Origin: Ramlibacter sp. Leaf400
Lineage (GTDB): Bacteria > Pseudomonadota > Gammaproteobacteria > Burkholderiales > Burkholderiaceae_C
Direction of reading: 5' to 3'
Length of the DNA stretch: 64,000 nt
NCBI RefSeq assembly: GCF_001424545.1
Contig: NZ_LMQL01000012.1
Span: 375,185 to 439,184 of the forward strand
Shown here: positions 1-9,451 of the stretch, piece by piece
Position numbering within the stretch: the stretch's first letter is position 1
How the letters are laid out: each line of letters starts with the position of its first letter
The notes under the pieces: generated by a model
Told to the model about the DNA's origin: nothing
What the model saw: only the letters and a program-made list of their open reading frames with translations
Databases searched by the model: none
Translations under genes and position numbers: made by a program

Positions 1-2
1 AG

Positions 3-845
3 CAGCCGGCCCCGCTGGACCTGCGGGTGAACATGCTGACCGACAAGCGCGAGGACGTGCGGCATGAGCTCGGCCTGGCGGGCATCGCCGCCCAGCCGAC
101 GCCGTACTCGCCCTGGGGCCTGCGCCTGGCCGACAAGCCGGCGCTGACGCGGCTGGACGCCTTCGCGCGCGGCGCGATCGAGGTGCAGGACGAGGGCTCG
201 CAACTGCTGGCTCTGCTGCTGGAGGCACGGCGCGGCGAGATGGTGGTGGACTTCTGCGCGGGGGCCGGCGGCAAGACCCTGGCGCTGGGCGCGGCCATGC
301 GCAACACCGGCCGGCTGTACGCCTTCGACGTTTCGGCCCACCGGCTGGACGCGCTCAAGCCGCGGCTGGCGCGCAGCAAGCTCAGCAACGTGCACCCGGC
401 CGCGATCGCGCACGAGCGCGACGACCGCATCAAGCGGCTGGCGGGCAAGATCGACCGGGTGATCGTCGACGCGCCCTGCTCGGGGCTGGGCACGCTGCGC
501 CGCAACCCGGACCTGAAGTGGCGCCAGAGCCCCGAGGCCGTGCAGGAGATGGTCGCCAAGCAGGCGGCCATCCTGCGCAGCGCGGCGCGGCTGCTCAAGC
601 CGGGCGGCCGGCTGGTCTATGCGACCTGCAGCCTGCTGCCGCAGGAGAACGAACTCATTGCCGAAGCTTTCACGGCGGACCACCCGGAGTTCAAGCCGCT
701 GCCGGTGGCCGGTCTCCTCGAGCAATTGAAGATCGCGCCCACGGGACTGACAAGCGGTGGCTCAGCAGGGGATTTGTATCTGCGGCTGTGGCCGCATCGG
801 CACCGAACGGACGGCTTCTTCGCCGCCTGCTGGGCGAAAAGTTGA
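3..845 (+). CDS. RsmB/NOP-family rRNA (cytosine-5) methyltransferase, 5'-truncated by the window edge
   Basis: The reading frame is open to the left edge (first full codons Q-P-A-P-L-D-L-R-V-N), so the N-terminus lies outside the window. The visible 280 residues form a Rossmann SAM-methyltransferase domain. DFCAGAGGKT is the SAM-binding loop. DAPCSGLGTLRRNPDLKWR carries the motif IV cysteine and ATCSLLPQENE the motif VI catalytic cysteine, the two-cysteine signature of RNA m5C methyltransferases. Family knowledge gives SAM-dependent methylation of a 16S rRNA cytosine (RsmB type). Because any NusB-like N-terminal domain is out of view, RsmB cannot be separated from related RsmF/NOP proteins. 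It ends about 60 bp before the desaturase promoter. Confidence 0.9.
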   Translation, partial: QPAPLDLRVNMLTDKREDVRHELGLAGIAAQPTPYSPWGLRLADKPALTRLDAFARGAIEVQDEGSQLLALLLEARRGEMVVDFCAGAGGKTLALGAAMRNTGRLYAFDVSAHRLDALKPRLARSKLSNVHPAAIAHERDDRIKRLAGKIDRVIVDAPCSGLGTLRRNPDLKWRQSPEAVQEMVAKQAAILRSAARLLKPGGRLVYATCSLLPQENELIAEAFTADHPEFKPLPVAGLLEQLKIAPTGLTSGGSAGDLYLRLWPHRHRTDGFFAACWAKS

Positions 846-905
846 CGCCGCTCAAGCTAAGCGCCCGATAGTGCGAAATACTGCAACAGAGTGAACCCTC
901 GGCCC

Positions 906-911
906 TAGAAT
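906..911 (+). promoter_or_regulatory. Candidate -10 box for the fatty acid desaturase gene
   Basis: TAGAAT sits upstream of the desaturase and matches the sigma70 -10 consensus in five of six positions. I find no good -35 box. If used, transcription would begin near 918, downstream of an in-frame ATG at 910, which favours the ATG at 973 as the real start. Confidence 0.3.
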
Positions 912-972
912 GGGTCGGATGGGTTCACGGCAGCTTCGCCGTGCCCGTTCGAGAGAAAGTACCCCGAACCTT

Positions 973-2187
973 ATGTTGCTTCCCGACTGGGCCGTGCTGA
1001 ATGCGGCCATCGACTGGCTGGCCCATGGCCTGTGGGACCTGAGCTGGTGGCAGATCGTCCTGTACACGCTGGTCACCACGCACATCACGATCGCGTCGGT
1101 CACCATCTTCCTGCACCGCACCCAGGCGCACCGCGCCATGGACCTGGGGCCCGTCCCCTCGCACTTCTTCCGCTTCTGGCTGTGGCTGGGCACCGGCATG
1201 GTCACCAAGGAGTGGGTGGCCATCCACCGCAAGCACCACGCCAAGTGCGAGACCGTGGACGACCCGCACAGCCCGCAGACGCGCGGCATCGAGACCGTGC
1301 TGTGGCGCGGCGCCGAGCTGTACCGGGCCGAAGCCAAGAACCTGGACACCATGGCCAAGTTCGGCCACGGCACCCCGGACGACTGGATCGAGCGCAACCT
1401 GTACACCCGCTACAGCTGGCAGGGCGTCGGCCTGATGCTGCTGCTGAACCTGGCCCTCTTCGGCGCCGTCGGCCTGTCCGTATGGGCCGTGCAGATGCTG
1501 TGGATCCCGATCACGGCCGCCGGCATCATCAACGGCATCGGCCACTACTGGGGCTACCGCAACTTCGAGGCGCCGGACGCCAGCACCAACGTCTCGCCCT
1601 GGGGCCTGATCATCGGCGGCGAAGAGCTGCACAACAACCACCACACCTACCCGACCTCGGCCAAGTTCTCGGTCAAGAAGTACGAGTTCGACATCGGCTG
1701 GGTCTACATCCGCGCGCTCGAGGGCCTGGGCTGGGCCAAGGTCAAGAAGGTGCCGCCCAAGCTGCGCCTGGGCGCCATCAAGCCGGTGGCCGACGAGAAG
1801 ACGCTGGAAGCCGTGATCGCCCACCGCTACGAGGTGATGGCCGGCTACGCGCGCGAGATGCGCCGCGTGTGCCAGGACGAGATCGCCGTGCTCAAGGCCA
1901 AGCGGGCCGACCTGTCGCCCCTGAAGGCCGCCCGCCGGTGGCTGCACCGCGACGACGACCGCGTGCCGGCCTCCGCCCGCCTGCAGCTGGCCCAGGCCCG
2001 CGCCGCCCACCCGGTGCTGGACCAGATGGTCACCATGCGCGAGGAGCTGCGCCAGATGTGGCTCAACACTTCGCACTCGCGCGAGCAGCTGGCCGTCGAC
2101 CTGCAGGCCTGGTGCCGCCGGGCCGAGGAGAGCGGCATCGACGCGCTGCGGCAGTTCTCGCTGAAGCTGCGGTCGGCGCACGCCTGA
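973..2187 (+). CDS. Membrane fatty acid desaturase (acyl-CoA / acyl-lipid delta-9 type)
   Basis: A 404-residue di-iron membrane desaturase. The three histidine boxes are visible: HRTQAHRAMD near residue 48, HRKHHAKC near 80 and HNNHHTYPTS near 220, separated by hydrophobic stretches that would form the paired transmembrane hairpins. It should insert a cis double bond into membrane acyl chains. The C-terminal ~150 residues are charged, helical and cytosolic, a common extension in this subfamily. The ATG at 973 was chosen because the 21 residues that an ATG at 910 would add are Arg-rich and not desaturase-like, and because a candidate -10 box overlaps 910. No strong Shine-Dalgarno is visible at either start. 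A strong terminator follows. Confidence 0.9.
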   Translation: MLLPDWAVLNAAIDWLAHGLWDLSWWQIVLYTLVTTHITIASVTIFLHRTQAHRAMDLGPVPSHFFRFWLWLGTGMVTKEWVAIHRKHHAKCETVDDPHSPQTRGIETVLWRGAELYRAEAKNLDTMAKFGHGTPDDWIERNLYTRYSWQGVGLMLLLNLALFGAVGLSVWAVQMLWIPITAAGIINGIGHYWGYRNFEAPDASTNVSPWGLIIGGEELHNNHHTYPTSAKFSVKKYEFDIGWVYIRALEGLGWAKVKKVPPKLRLGAIKPVADEKTLEAVIAHRYEVMAGYAREMRRVCQDEIAVLKAKRADLSPLKAARRWLHRDDDRVPASARLQLAQARAAHPVLDQMVTMREELRQMWLNTSHSREQLAVDLQAWCRRAEESGIDALRQFSLKLRSAHA

Positions 2188-2206
2188 CCAGCTTTCACCC
2201 ACACGA

Positions 2207-2237
2207 AAAGGCGCCGCGCTGCGGCGCCTTTCTTTTT
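2207..2237 (+). terminator. Intrinsic terminator after the desaturase
   Basis: A perfect 11-bp stem (AAAGGCGCCGC, loop GCT, GCGGCGCCTTT) is followed by TCTTTTT. It lies 20 bp after the desaturase stop. Confidence 0.9.
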
Positions 2238-2255
2238 GGGCCGCGCAAAAAGAAA

Positions 2256-2302
2256 AGCCCCGCGAAGGCGGGGCTCCTGGATCCCCGCCTTCGCGGGGAT
2301 GA
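2256..2302. repeat. Dispersed double-hairpin (REP-like) repeat, copy 1
   Basis: Two perfect 8-bp stems in series: AGCCCCGC/GCGGGGCT with loop GAAG, then ATCCCCGC/GCGGGGAT with loop CTTC, joined by CCTGG. The second hairpin with about 30 bp of flank recurs essentially identically at 7857-7886, and a variant lies at 45966-46063. It sits between the convergent desaturase and rpmG genes. Confidence 0.8.
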
Positions 2303-2324
2303 AGTGACGCGCGCTACGCGCTCG

Positions 2325-2495
2325 TCACTTCAGCTTCGTTTCCTTGTACTCGACGTGCTTGCGAGCCTTCGGGTCGAACTTCATGATCGACATCTTCTCG
2401 GGCATCGTCTTCTTGTTCTTGCTCGTGGTGTAGAAGTGGCCGGTGCCCGCCGTGGACTCCAGCTTGATCTTCTCGCGTCCGCCTTTGCTAGCCAT
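2325..2495 (-). CDS. rpmG: 50S ribosomal protein L33
   Basis: Encodes 56 residues beginning [10 protein letters not shown] and ending K-E-T-K-L-K, the full length of the Cys-less bacterial L33. The basic core contains the family-typical segment [11 protein letters not shown]33 is a small protein of the large ribosomal subunit near the E site. A good GGAGCACC ribosome-binding region precedes the ATG. It follows rpmB by 15 bp in a two-gene operon, the classic L28-L33 arrangement. The absence of CxxC zinc motifs makes this the zinc-independent form. Confidence 0.96.
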   Translation of the reverse strand: MASKGGREKIKLESTAGTGHFYTTSKNKKTMPEKMSIMKFDPKARKHVEYKETKLK

Positions 2496-2510
2496 GGTGG
2501 TGCTCCTTGA

Positions 2511-2744
2511 TTAGGCCTGGCCGCGGGCACGCATGTCTGCGAGCACGGCGTCGATACCGTTCTTGTCGATCAGGCGAACCGCGGCGTTGGAAACGCGCAG
2601 GCGCACCCAGCGGTTCTCGGTCTCGACCCAGAAACGGCGGTATTGCAGGTTCGGAAGGAACCGGCGCTTGGTCTTGTTGTTGGCGTGGGAAACGTTGTTC
2701 CCCACCATCGGGCCCTTGCCCGTCACTTCGCAGACGCGTGCCAT
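2511..2744 (-). CDS. rpmB: 50S ribosomal protein L28
   Basis: A 77-residue protein starting [12 protein letters not shown] and containing [11 protein letters not shown] and the conserved WVRLRVS strand. Length and sequence match bacterial L28 throughout. An upstream in-frame ATG at 2765 would add seven residues (M-T-A-N-G-V-L) unlike the family, so the start at 2744 was chosen. It is the first gene of rpmB-rpmG. The leader between the candidate -10 box (2897-2902) and the ATG is about 145 nt, long for a small ribosomal protein gene. Confidence 0.96.
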   Translation of the reverse strand: MARVCEVTGKGPMVGNNVSHANNKTKRRFLPNLQYRRFWVETENRWVRLRVSNAAVRLIDKNGIDAVLADMRARGQA

Positions 2745-2896
2745 GAGCACTCCATTCGCAGTCAACGGCGGTCACTAGCGGCTGCCGCGCCCGAAGGACG
2801 CTTGAGCCTCGCAACTGCCTTACCTCGCCAGAAAGGGTGGCGGTAACCCATCCGCTGGACGGCAGCCTTCCCAGGCCGCCGACAGCAAAGCCCGCG

Positions 2897-2902
2897 ATTA
2901 TA
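2897..2902 (-). promoter_or_regulatory. Perfect -10 hexamer upstream of rpmB-rpmG
   Basis: On the minus strand this reads TATAAT, a perfect sigma70 -10 box in a GC-rich background. The hexamer 17 bp further upstream is a poor -35. It is the only convincing promoter element between trxB and rpmB. Confidence 0.5.
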
Positions 2903-2953
2903 GCCGACGCGGTGAAAGCCGCGTGAGCCCCGCGCAGGCATGTCCCGGTTGGG

Positions 2954-3970
<1,017 letters not shown>

Positions 3971-4060
3971 TCAAGCGCCACTCGCGCCGCGGTCCTTGGG
4001 CAATCTCAATCCCGCTGATTGTAAGAACCGAACGATCGCGAACGCGCTGGAGGGAACTGG

Positions 4061-4735
4061 ATGTCGATGCTGTCCAACCTGGAGCTGATCCGCCGGGTGC
4101 CGTTGTTCGCATTGCTCACATCCAACCAAGCCGAGTCCGTCGCCGACGCCGTCGTCAAGCGCCGCTTCAAGCGCGGCGAGACCGTGGTGGAGCAGGGCGA
4201 AAAGTCCAACACCCTGTTCATCATCCTCACCGGCCGGGTGCGGGTCGTCACCTCCGACAAGCGCGGCCGCGAGGTCATCCTGGCCACGCTCAATCCCGGC
4301 GACTACATCGGCGAGATGAGCCTGATCGACAACGAGGCCCACTCGGCCACCGTGCGCGCCGAGGTCCAGACCGACATGCTGGCGCTGGGCCGCGCGGAGT
4401 TCGCGCGCTGCCTCCCCGAGAACAGCTCGATGGCCTACGCCATCATGAAGGGGCTGGTGCAGCGCCTGCGCCAGGCCGACCGCAAGATCGAGTCGCTGGC
4501 GCTGATGGACGTGTACGGCCGCGTGGCCCGCTCGCTGCTGGAGTTCGCGGTGCCCGACCGCGACGGCAACAGCATCATCCGCGAGCGCATCTCGCGCCAG
4601 GACATCGCCAAGATGGTCGGCGCCTCGCGGGAGATGGTCAGCCGCGTCATGAAGGACCTGGAGGACCGGGGCTTCATCGAGACGCGCGAAGACGGCTCCA
4701 TGCTGGTCAAGGAACGCCTGAGCACCCTGGGCTGA
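4061..4735 (+). CDS. Crp/Fnr-family transcriptional regulator
   Basis: A 224-residue protein. Residues about 10-130 form a cyclic-nucleotide-binding beta-roll (GETVVEQGEKSNTLFIILTG, then LNPGDYIGEMSLID). A dimerisation helix follows, then a Crp-type winged helix-turn-helix at about 170-215 (ISRQDIAKMVGASREMVSRV). The N-terminus lacks the Fe-S cysteines of FNR, so it is not an FNR-type oxygen sensor. Effector and targets are unknown. The sequence around the phosphate-binding loop (GEMSLIDNEAHSATV) resembles CRP but lacks the exact cAMP-contact pattern. The ATG has an ideal GGAGGGA site six bases upstream. It lies between divergent trxB and co-directional ftsK. Confidence 0.92.
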   Translation: MSMLSNLELIRRVPLFALLTSNQAESVADAVVKRRFKRGETVVEQGEKSNTLFIILTGRVRVVTSDKRGREVILATLNPGDYIGEMSLIDNEAHSATVRAEVQTDMLALGRAEFARCLPENSSMAYAIMKGLVQRLRQADRKIESLALMDVYGRVARSLLEFAVPDRDGNSIIRERISRQDIAKMVGASREMVSRVMKDLEDRGFIETREDGSMLVKERLSTLG

Positions 4736-4813
4736 CCGTCGCCGCGCCGCCGTTGCGCGAGCGAAACGCCGGGGGTGCATGCGTCCGGGGCGGAAGGGTA
4801 AGCTTCGCGCCGG

Positions 4814-7132
4814 ATGACGTACTCGCTCAACACCCTGGCCCATCCCGGTTCCTCCGCGGCCGGCGCCCGGCCCGCACCCCGCCTCCTGCATGAAACCGCG
4901 CTGGTGATCGGCGGCGCGGCGCTGCTGTACTGGCTGCTCGCGCTGGTCAGCTACTCGGCGCAGGACCCGGCCTTCTCGACGTCGGGCACCGGCGCGGCGG
5001 TGGCCAACTGGGGCGGCCGTCTCGGCGCCTGGCTGGCCGACGGCAGTTATTTCCTCCTCGGGTTCTCGGTGTGGTGGTGCTTCGCCGCCGGTGTGCGCGC
5101 CTGGCTGTCGACGCTGGCGCGCTGGATGCGCGGCACGGTCGCCACCGAAAGGGGCTTCTCGCGCAGCCGCATCGCCTTCTGGGTGGGGCTGGCGGTGCTC
5201 CTGTGCGCTAGCACGGGCCTGGAGTGGTCGCGCCTGTACCGGCTCGAGATGCGTTTGCCGGACCACGCCGGCGGCGCGCTGGGCTTCCTGATCGGCCCGG
5301 CCGGCGAGAAGTGGCTGGGTTTCACCGGTTCGGGGCTGGTGTTCGTGGCGCTGGTGGTGGCGGGCGCGGCGCTGGTGTTCCGCTTTTCCTGGGCGCACGT
5401 GGCCGAACGTGTGGGCGCACGCATCGAGGGCTTCATCGCCTCGCGGCGCGAGAAGCGCGAGATCGCGCAGGACCTGGCCTTCGGGCAGCAGGCCGCGCGC
5501 GAACGCGAGGAGACGGTGCAGGTCGAGCGCGTCGAGATCGAGGAGCACCATCCCACGCCGGTGCTGATCGAGCCGGTGCTGGTGGACGTGCCCAAGAGCG
5601 ACCGCGTGGCCAAGGAGCGCCAGAAGCCGCTCTTCAGGGAACTTCCGGACAGCAAGCTCCCGCAGGTGGACCTGCTGGATGGCGCCCAGGCGCGCCAGGA
5701 GACGGTGTCCAGCGACACGCTGGAGATGACCTCGCGCCTGATCGAGAAGAAGCTCAAGGACTTCGGCGTCGAGGTGCGGGTGGTGCTGGCGCAGCCCGGC
5801 CCGGTGATCACGCGCTACGAGATCGAGCCGGCCACCGGCGTGAAGGGCTCGCAGATTGTCAACCTGGCCAAGGACCTGGCTCGCTCGCTGTCGCTGGTGT
5901 CGATCCGCGTGATCGAGACCATCCCCGGCAAGAACTACATGGCGCTGGAGCTGCCCAACGCCAAGCGGCAGTCGATCAAGCTGTCGGAGATCCTGGGCTC
6001 GCATGTCTACAACGAGGCCAAGTCCATGCTCACCATGGGCCTGGGCAAGGACATCGTCGGCAACCCGGTCGTGGCCGACCTGGGCAAGATGCCGCACGTG
6101 CTGGTGGCCGGCACCACCGGCTCGGGCAAGTCGGTGGGCATCAACGCGATGATCCTGTCGCTGCTGTACAAGGCCGAGGCGCGCGACGTGCGCCTGCTGA
6201 TGATCGACCCCAAGATGCTGGAGATGTCGGTCTACGAGGGCATCCCGCACCTGCTGGCGCCGGTGGTGACCGACATGCGCCAGGCCGCCCATGGCCTGAA
6301 CTGGTGCGTGGGCGAGATGGAGCGCCGCTACAAGCTCATGAGCAAGATGGGCGTGCGCAACCTGGCGGGCTACAACGTCAAGATCGACGATGCCAAGGCC
6401 CGGGGCGAGTTCATCTACAACCCGTTCAGCCTCACGCCCGACAGCCCCGAGCCGCTGGAGCGTCTGCCGCACATCGTGGTGGTGATCGACGAACTGGCCG
6501 ACCTGATGATGGTGGTGGGCAAGAAGATCGAGGAGCTGATCGCCCGCCTGGCGCAGAAGGCGCGCGCGGCCGGCATCCACCTGATCCTGGCCACCCAGCG
6601 TCCCAGCGTGGACGTGATCACCGGCCTGATCAAGGCCAACATCCCGACCCGCATTGCCTTCCAGGTCTCCAGCAAGATCGACAGCCGCACCATCCTCGAC
6701 CAGATGGGCGCCGAGGCCCTCCTCGGGATGGGCGACATGCTCTACATGGCCAGCGGCACCGGCCTGCCGGTGCGCGTGCACGGCGCCTTCGTCAGCGACG
6801 AGGAGGTCCACCGCGTGGTGGCCTACCTGAAGGAGCAGGGCGGCGAGCCCAACTACATCGAGGGCGTGCTCGAAGGCGGCACGGTGGACGACGAAGGCGG
6901 CCTGGGCGACCTCCTGGGCGAGGGTGGCGGCGAGAAGGACCCGATGTACGACCAGGCCGTGGAGGTGGTGCTGAAGAACCGCAAGGCCAGCATCTCCCTG
7001 GTGCAGCGCCACCTGAAGATCGGCTACAACCGCGCCGCACGCCTCGTGGAGGACATGGAGAAGGCGGGTCTCGTGAGCGCCATGAATGGCCAGGGCCAGC
7101 GCGAGATCCTGGCGCCCAATCGCGCCGAGTAA
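4814..7132 (+). CDS. ftsK: DNA translocase FtsK
   Basis: A 772-residue FtsK/SpoIIIE protein. The first ~200 residues contain four hydrophobic membrane segments. A charged linker follows that is short compared with E. coli FtsK, then the RecA-like motor with Walker [10 protein letters not shown] near residue 435 and Walker [14 protein letters not shown] near 555. The C-terminal winged-helix gamma domain (about 700-772, [22 protein letters not shown]) reads KOPS polarity. It anchors at the division septum, pumps chromosome DNA and activates XerCD at dif. It is followed 43 bp later by lolA, the conserved ftsK-lolA-rarA order of many proteobacteria. Confidence 0.96.
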   Translation: MTYSLNTLAHPGSSAAGARPAPRLLHETALVIGGAALLYWLLALVSYSAQDPAFSTSGTGAAVANWGGRLGAWLADGSYFLLGFSVWWCFAAGVRAWLSTLARWMRGTVATERGFSRSRIAFWVGLAVLLCASTGLEWSRLYRLEMRLPDHAGGALGFLIGPAGEKWLGFTGSGLVFVALVVAGAALVFRFSWAHVAERVGARIEGFIASRREKREIAQDLAFGQQAAREREETVQVERVEIEEHHPTPVLIEPVLVDVPKSDRVAKERQKPLFRELPDSKLPQVDLLDGAQARQETVSSDTLEMTSRLIEKKLKDFGVEVRVVLAQPGPVITRYEIEPATGVKGSQIVNLAKDLARSLSLVSIRVIETIPGKNYMALELPNAKRQSIKLSEILGSHVYNEAKSMLTMGLGKDIVGNPVVADLGKMPHVLVAGTTGSGKSVGINAMILSLLYKAEARDVRLLMIDPKMLEMSVYEGIPHLLAPVVTDMRQAAHGLNWCVGEMERRYKLMSKMGVRNLAGYNVKIDDAKARGEFIYNPFSLTPDSPEPLERLPHIVVVIDELADLMMVVGKKIEELIARLAQKARAAGIHLILATQRPSVDVITGLIKANIPTRIAFQVSSKIDSRTILDQMGAEALLGMGDMLYMASGTGLPVRVHGAFVSDEEVHRVVAYLKEQGGEPNYIEGVLEGGTVDDEGGLGDLLGEGGGEKDPMYDQAVEVVLKNRKASISLVQRHLKIGYNRAARLVEDMEKAGLVSAMNGQGQREILAPNRAE

Positions 7133-7175
7133 CGGCTGGTTGCGAACTTCGCGGCCGCCGGCCGACCCAACACGA

Positions 7176-7808
7176 ATGAAGCAAGCGATCTCTGCACTCG
7201 TCCTCGGCCTGGCCGCGTTCACCGCCCACGCCGGCGGGCTCGAAGCCCTCGAGAACTTCGTCAAGACGGCCAAAAGCGGCCGCGCCGACTTCACCCAGGT
7301 GGTGACCGCGCCGGCCCGCGAAGGCCAGACGGCCCGCAGCAAGACGTCGTCCGGCACCTTCGAATTCAGCCGGCCCAGCCGCTTCCGGTTCGAGTACCGC
7401 AAGCCCTTCCAGCAGACCATCGTAGCCGACGGCCAGACGCTCTGGCTGCACGACGTCGACCTGAACCAGGTCACCGCGCGCCGGCAGGACCAGGTGCTGG
7501 GCAGCACGCCCGCGGCCTTGATCGCGGCGGCGCCGGACCTAGATTCGCTGCGCCGCGACTTCAGCCTGGAGGCGGCGGCCGATCGCGACGGCCTGCAATG
7601 GGTGCAGGCCACGCCCAAGGCGCGCGAAGGCCAGCTCAACCACGTGCGCATCGGCTTTCGCGGCAATGAGCTGGCGGTGCTGGAGATCCTGGACAGCTTC
7701 GGCCAGAGGTCGGTGATGACGTTCAACCAGCTGCAGCTCAATGCGCCGGTCGCGGCCGGTGCATTCGCCTTCAAGCCGCCGCAGGGCGCGGACGTCGTGC
7801 GGCAATAA
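7176..7808 (+). CDS. lolA: Outer-membrane lipoprotein carrier protein LolA
   Basis: Encodes 210 residues with an N-terminal signal peptide (M-K-Q-A-I-S-A-L-V-L-G-L-A-A-F-T-A-H-A-G) and the LolA half-barrel: KSGRADFTQVV, then SGTFEFSRPSRFRFEY, then LWLHDVDLNQVTAR. LolA shuttles lipoproteins across the periplasm from LolCDE to LolB. The start was set at the signal-peptide methionine. Its place between ftsK and rarA is the standard arrangement. No clear Shine-Dalgarno precedes the ATG, consistent with coupling to ftsK. A REP-like repeat follows the stop. Confidence 0.95.
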   Translation: MKQAISALVLGLAAFTAHAGGLEALENFVKTAKSGRADFTQVVTAPAREGQTARSKTSSGTFEFSRPSRFRFEYRKPFQQTIVADGQTLWLHDVDLNQVTARRQDQVLGSTPAALIAAAPDLDSLRRDFSLEAAADRDGLQWVQATPKAREGQLNHVRIGFRGNELAVLEILDSFGQRSVMTFNQLQLNAPVAAGAFAFKPPQGADVVRQ

Positions 7809-7814
7809 GGCGTG

Positions 7815-7886
7815 GTCCCCGCGGAGGCGGGGACCCAGGGCTTTCCCCGCGTCGCGCCTCCTGGATCCCCGCCTTCGCGGGGATGA
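7815..7886. repeat. Dispersed double-hairpin (REP-like) repeat, copy 2
   Basis: Contains GTCCCCGC/GCGGGGAC (7815-7834, loop GGAG) and ATCCCCGC/GCGGGGAT (7865-7884, loop CTTC), separated by 30 bp. The second hairpin plus flank matches copy 1 near 2274-2302. It lies between lolA and rarA and may act as a partial terminator or mRNA-end stabiliser. Confidence 0.8.
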
Positions 7887-7904
7887 CGCACATAAACTCG
7901 GGTC

Positions 7905-9200
7905 GTGCCCAAAGGTTCCGTGCCCCACGCCCCCCTCGCCGAACGCCTGCGCCCCAAGTCGCTGGGCGAAGTGGTCGGCCAGCAGCACCTGCTGGGGGAG
8001 GGCATGCCGCTTCGCATCGCCTTCGAATCCGGCCAGCCGCACAGCTGCATCCTCTGGGGCCCTCCCGGCACGGGCAAGACCACGATCGCGCGGCTCATGG
8101 CCGACGCTTTCGATGCGCAGTTCATCAGCATCAGCGCGGTGCTGGGCGGCGTGAAGGACATCCGCGACGCCGTCGAAGCGGCGCAGCGGGCCCGCGATGG
8201 CCTGCAGCAGCAGCGCACCATCGTGTTCGTCGACGAGGTGCACCGCTTCAACAAGAGCCAGCAGGACGCTTTCCTGCCGCACGTCGAATCGGGCCTGTTC
8301 ACCTTCATCGGCGCCACCACCGAGAACCCATCTTTCGAGGTGAACTCTGCGCTGCTGTCGCGGGCCGCGGTCTACGTGCTGCAGCCGCTGACCGAGGCCG
8401 ACCTGCAGCAGATCGTGGGCAAGGCGCAGGCCCTGGGTGCCGTGCCGCCGCTGGAGCCGGCGGCGCTGTCGCGGCTGGTGGCCTATGCCGACGGCGACGC
8501 ACGCCGATTGCTCAACACGCTGGAGACGCTGGCGGTCGCCGCGACCCAGGAGCAGCTGGGCGAGATCACCGACGCCTGGCTGCTCAAGGTGCTGGGCGAG
8601 CGCATGCGCCGCTACGACAAGGGCGGCGAGCAGTTCTACGACACCATCAGCGCGTTGCACAAGTCGGTGCGCGGCTCGGACCCCGATGCCGCGCTCTACT
8701 GGCTGATTCGCATGCTCGATGGCGGCGCCGATCCGAGGTACATGGCGCGCCGCATGATCCGCATGGCGGCCGAGGACGTCGGCCTGGCCGACCCGCGCGC
8801 GCTGCGCCTCGCGCTGGATTCGGCGGAAGTGTACGAGCGGCTCGGCTCGCCCGAAGGCGAGCTGGCGCTGGCCGAGTGCGTGGTCTACCTCGCGATGGCG
8901 CCCAAGTCGAACGCCGTCTACAACGCGTTCAACGAGGCCAGGGCCTTCGTGCGCAAGGACGGCACCCGGCCGGTGCCCATGCACCTGCGCAATGCGCCCA
9001 CGCAGCTGATGAAGGACCTCGCGTACGGCAAGGGCTACCGCTACGCGCACGACGAGGCGGGCGGCTTCGCTGCGGGAGAGACCTACCTGCCCGACGGCAT
9101 GGCGCCGCCCGGTTTCTACCGTCCGGTGGACCGCGGCCTGGAGATCCGCATCGCGGAGAAGCTGCGCGAGCTGCGCAGGCTGAACGACGAGTCCTCCTGA
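7905..9200 (+). CDS. rarA: Replication-associated recombination protein A (RarA/MgsA-type AAA+ ATPase)
   Basis: A 431-residue clamp-loader-like AAA+ ATPase. Visible are Walker A (WGPPGTGKTT, residues 51-60), Walker B with the family hallmark VDEVHRFNKSQQDAFLP, sensor 1 (FIGATTENPSFEVN), and the C-terminal tetramerisation domain (YDTISALHKSVRGSDPDAALYW). It acts at stalled replication forks with SSB. The start is GTG at 7905. An alternative GTG at 7920 (M-P-H-A-P-L-A-E-R-L) is also possible, and neither has a Shine-Dalgarno. A CATAAA box about 10 bp upstream of 7905 could make this a nearly leaderless mRNA. Confidence 0.93.
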   Translation: MPKGSVPHAPLAERLRPKSLGEVVGQQHLLGEGMPLRIAFESGQPHSCILWGPPGTGKTTIARLMADAFDAQFISISAVLGGVKDIRDAVEAAQRARDGLQQQRTIVFVDEVHRFNKSQQDAFLPHVESGLFTFIGATTENPSFEVNSALLSRAAVYVLQPLTEADLQQIVGKAQALGAVPPLEPAALSRLVAYADGDARRLLNTLETLAVAATQEQLGEITDAWLLKVLGERMRRYDKGGEQFYDTISALHKSVRGSDPDAALYWLIRMLDGGADPRYMARRMIRMAAEDVGLADPRALRLALDSAEVYERLGSPEGELALAECVVYLAMAPKSNAVYNAFNEARAFVRKDGTRPVPMHLRNAPTQLMKDLAYGKGYRYAHDEAGGFAAGETYLPDGMAPPGFYRPVDRGLEIRIAEKLRELRRLNDESS

Positions 9201-9317
9201 TCCAGCGCATCGGTGCCTCGGTGCGTTCCCACACCGGCGCCACTGGACAACGAGGGTAAACACTGCATGCCGCGTGGCGCGAGGCGCTACCGCTGCTGAC
9301 TACAATCACGCGCCGTG

Positions 9318-9346
9318 AACCCGCTGAAGGACTTGGCGGGTTTTTT
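9318..9346 (+). terminator. Intrinsic terminator between rarA and the liv operon
   Basis: AACCCGC/GCGGGTT forms a 7-bp stem with an 11-nt loop and six T residues. It lies about 118 bp after rarA and 105 bp before livH. A TACAAT hexamer at 9301-9306 lies just upstream, so it could alternatively act as an early attenuator in the liv leader. Confidence 0.75.
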
Positions 9347-9451
9347 GCTAGATGGCGTGTGCACCCACAAGGCGCGAGCCGCCACCTGGAAGCCCGGACC
9401 CAACGGGCCGACCGGCGCAAGACGTCGGGCCATGACAACGGAGGAATCACA

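Noticed and set aside
910..972. Upstream ATG extending the desaturase by 21 residues
   Set aside because: The added residues are Arg/Ser-rich and unlike the family, and a candidate -10 box overlaps that ATG.
4061..4735. Calling the Crp/Fnr protein an oxygen-sensing FNR
   Set aside because: It lacks the N-terminal cysteine cluster required for an FNR iron-sulfur centre.
3971..8320. A 1,449-codon minus-strand open frame across the regulator, ftsK and lolA
   Set aside because: It runs antisense to three well-supported genes and contains no recognisable domain, only His/Gln/Ala-rich low-complexity sequence.
9201..9451. A tRNA or small RNA between rarA and livH
   Set aside because: No cloverleaf can be drawn. 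The only structure is the 7-bp terminator stem.
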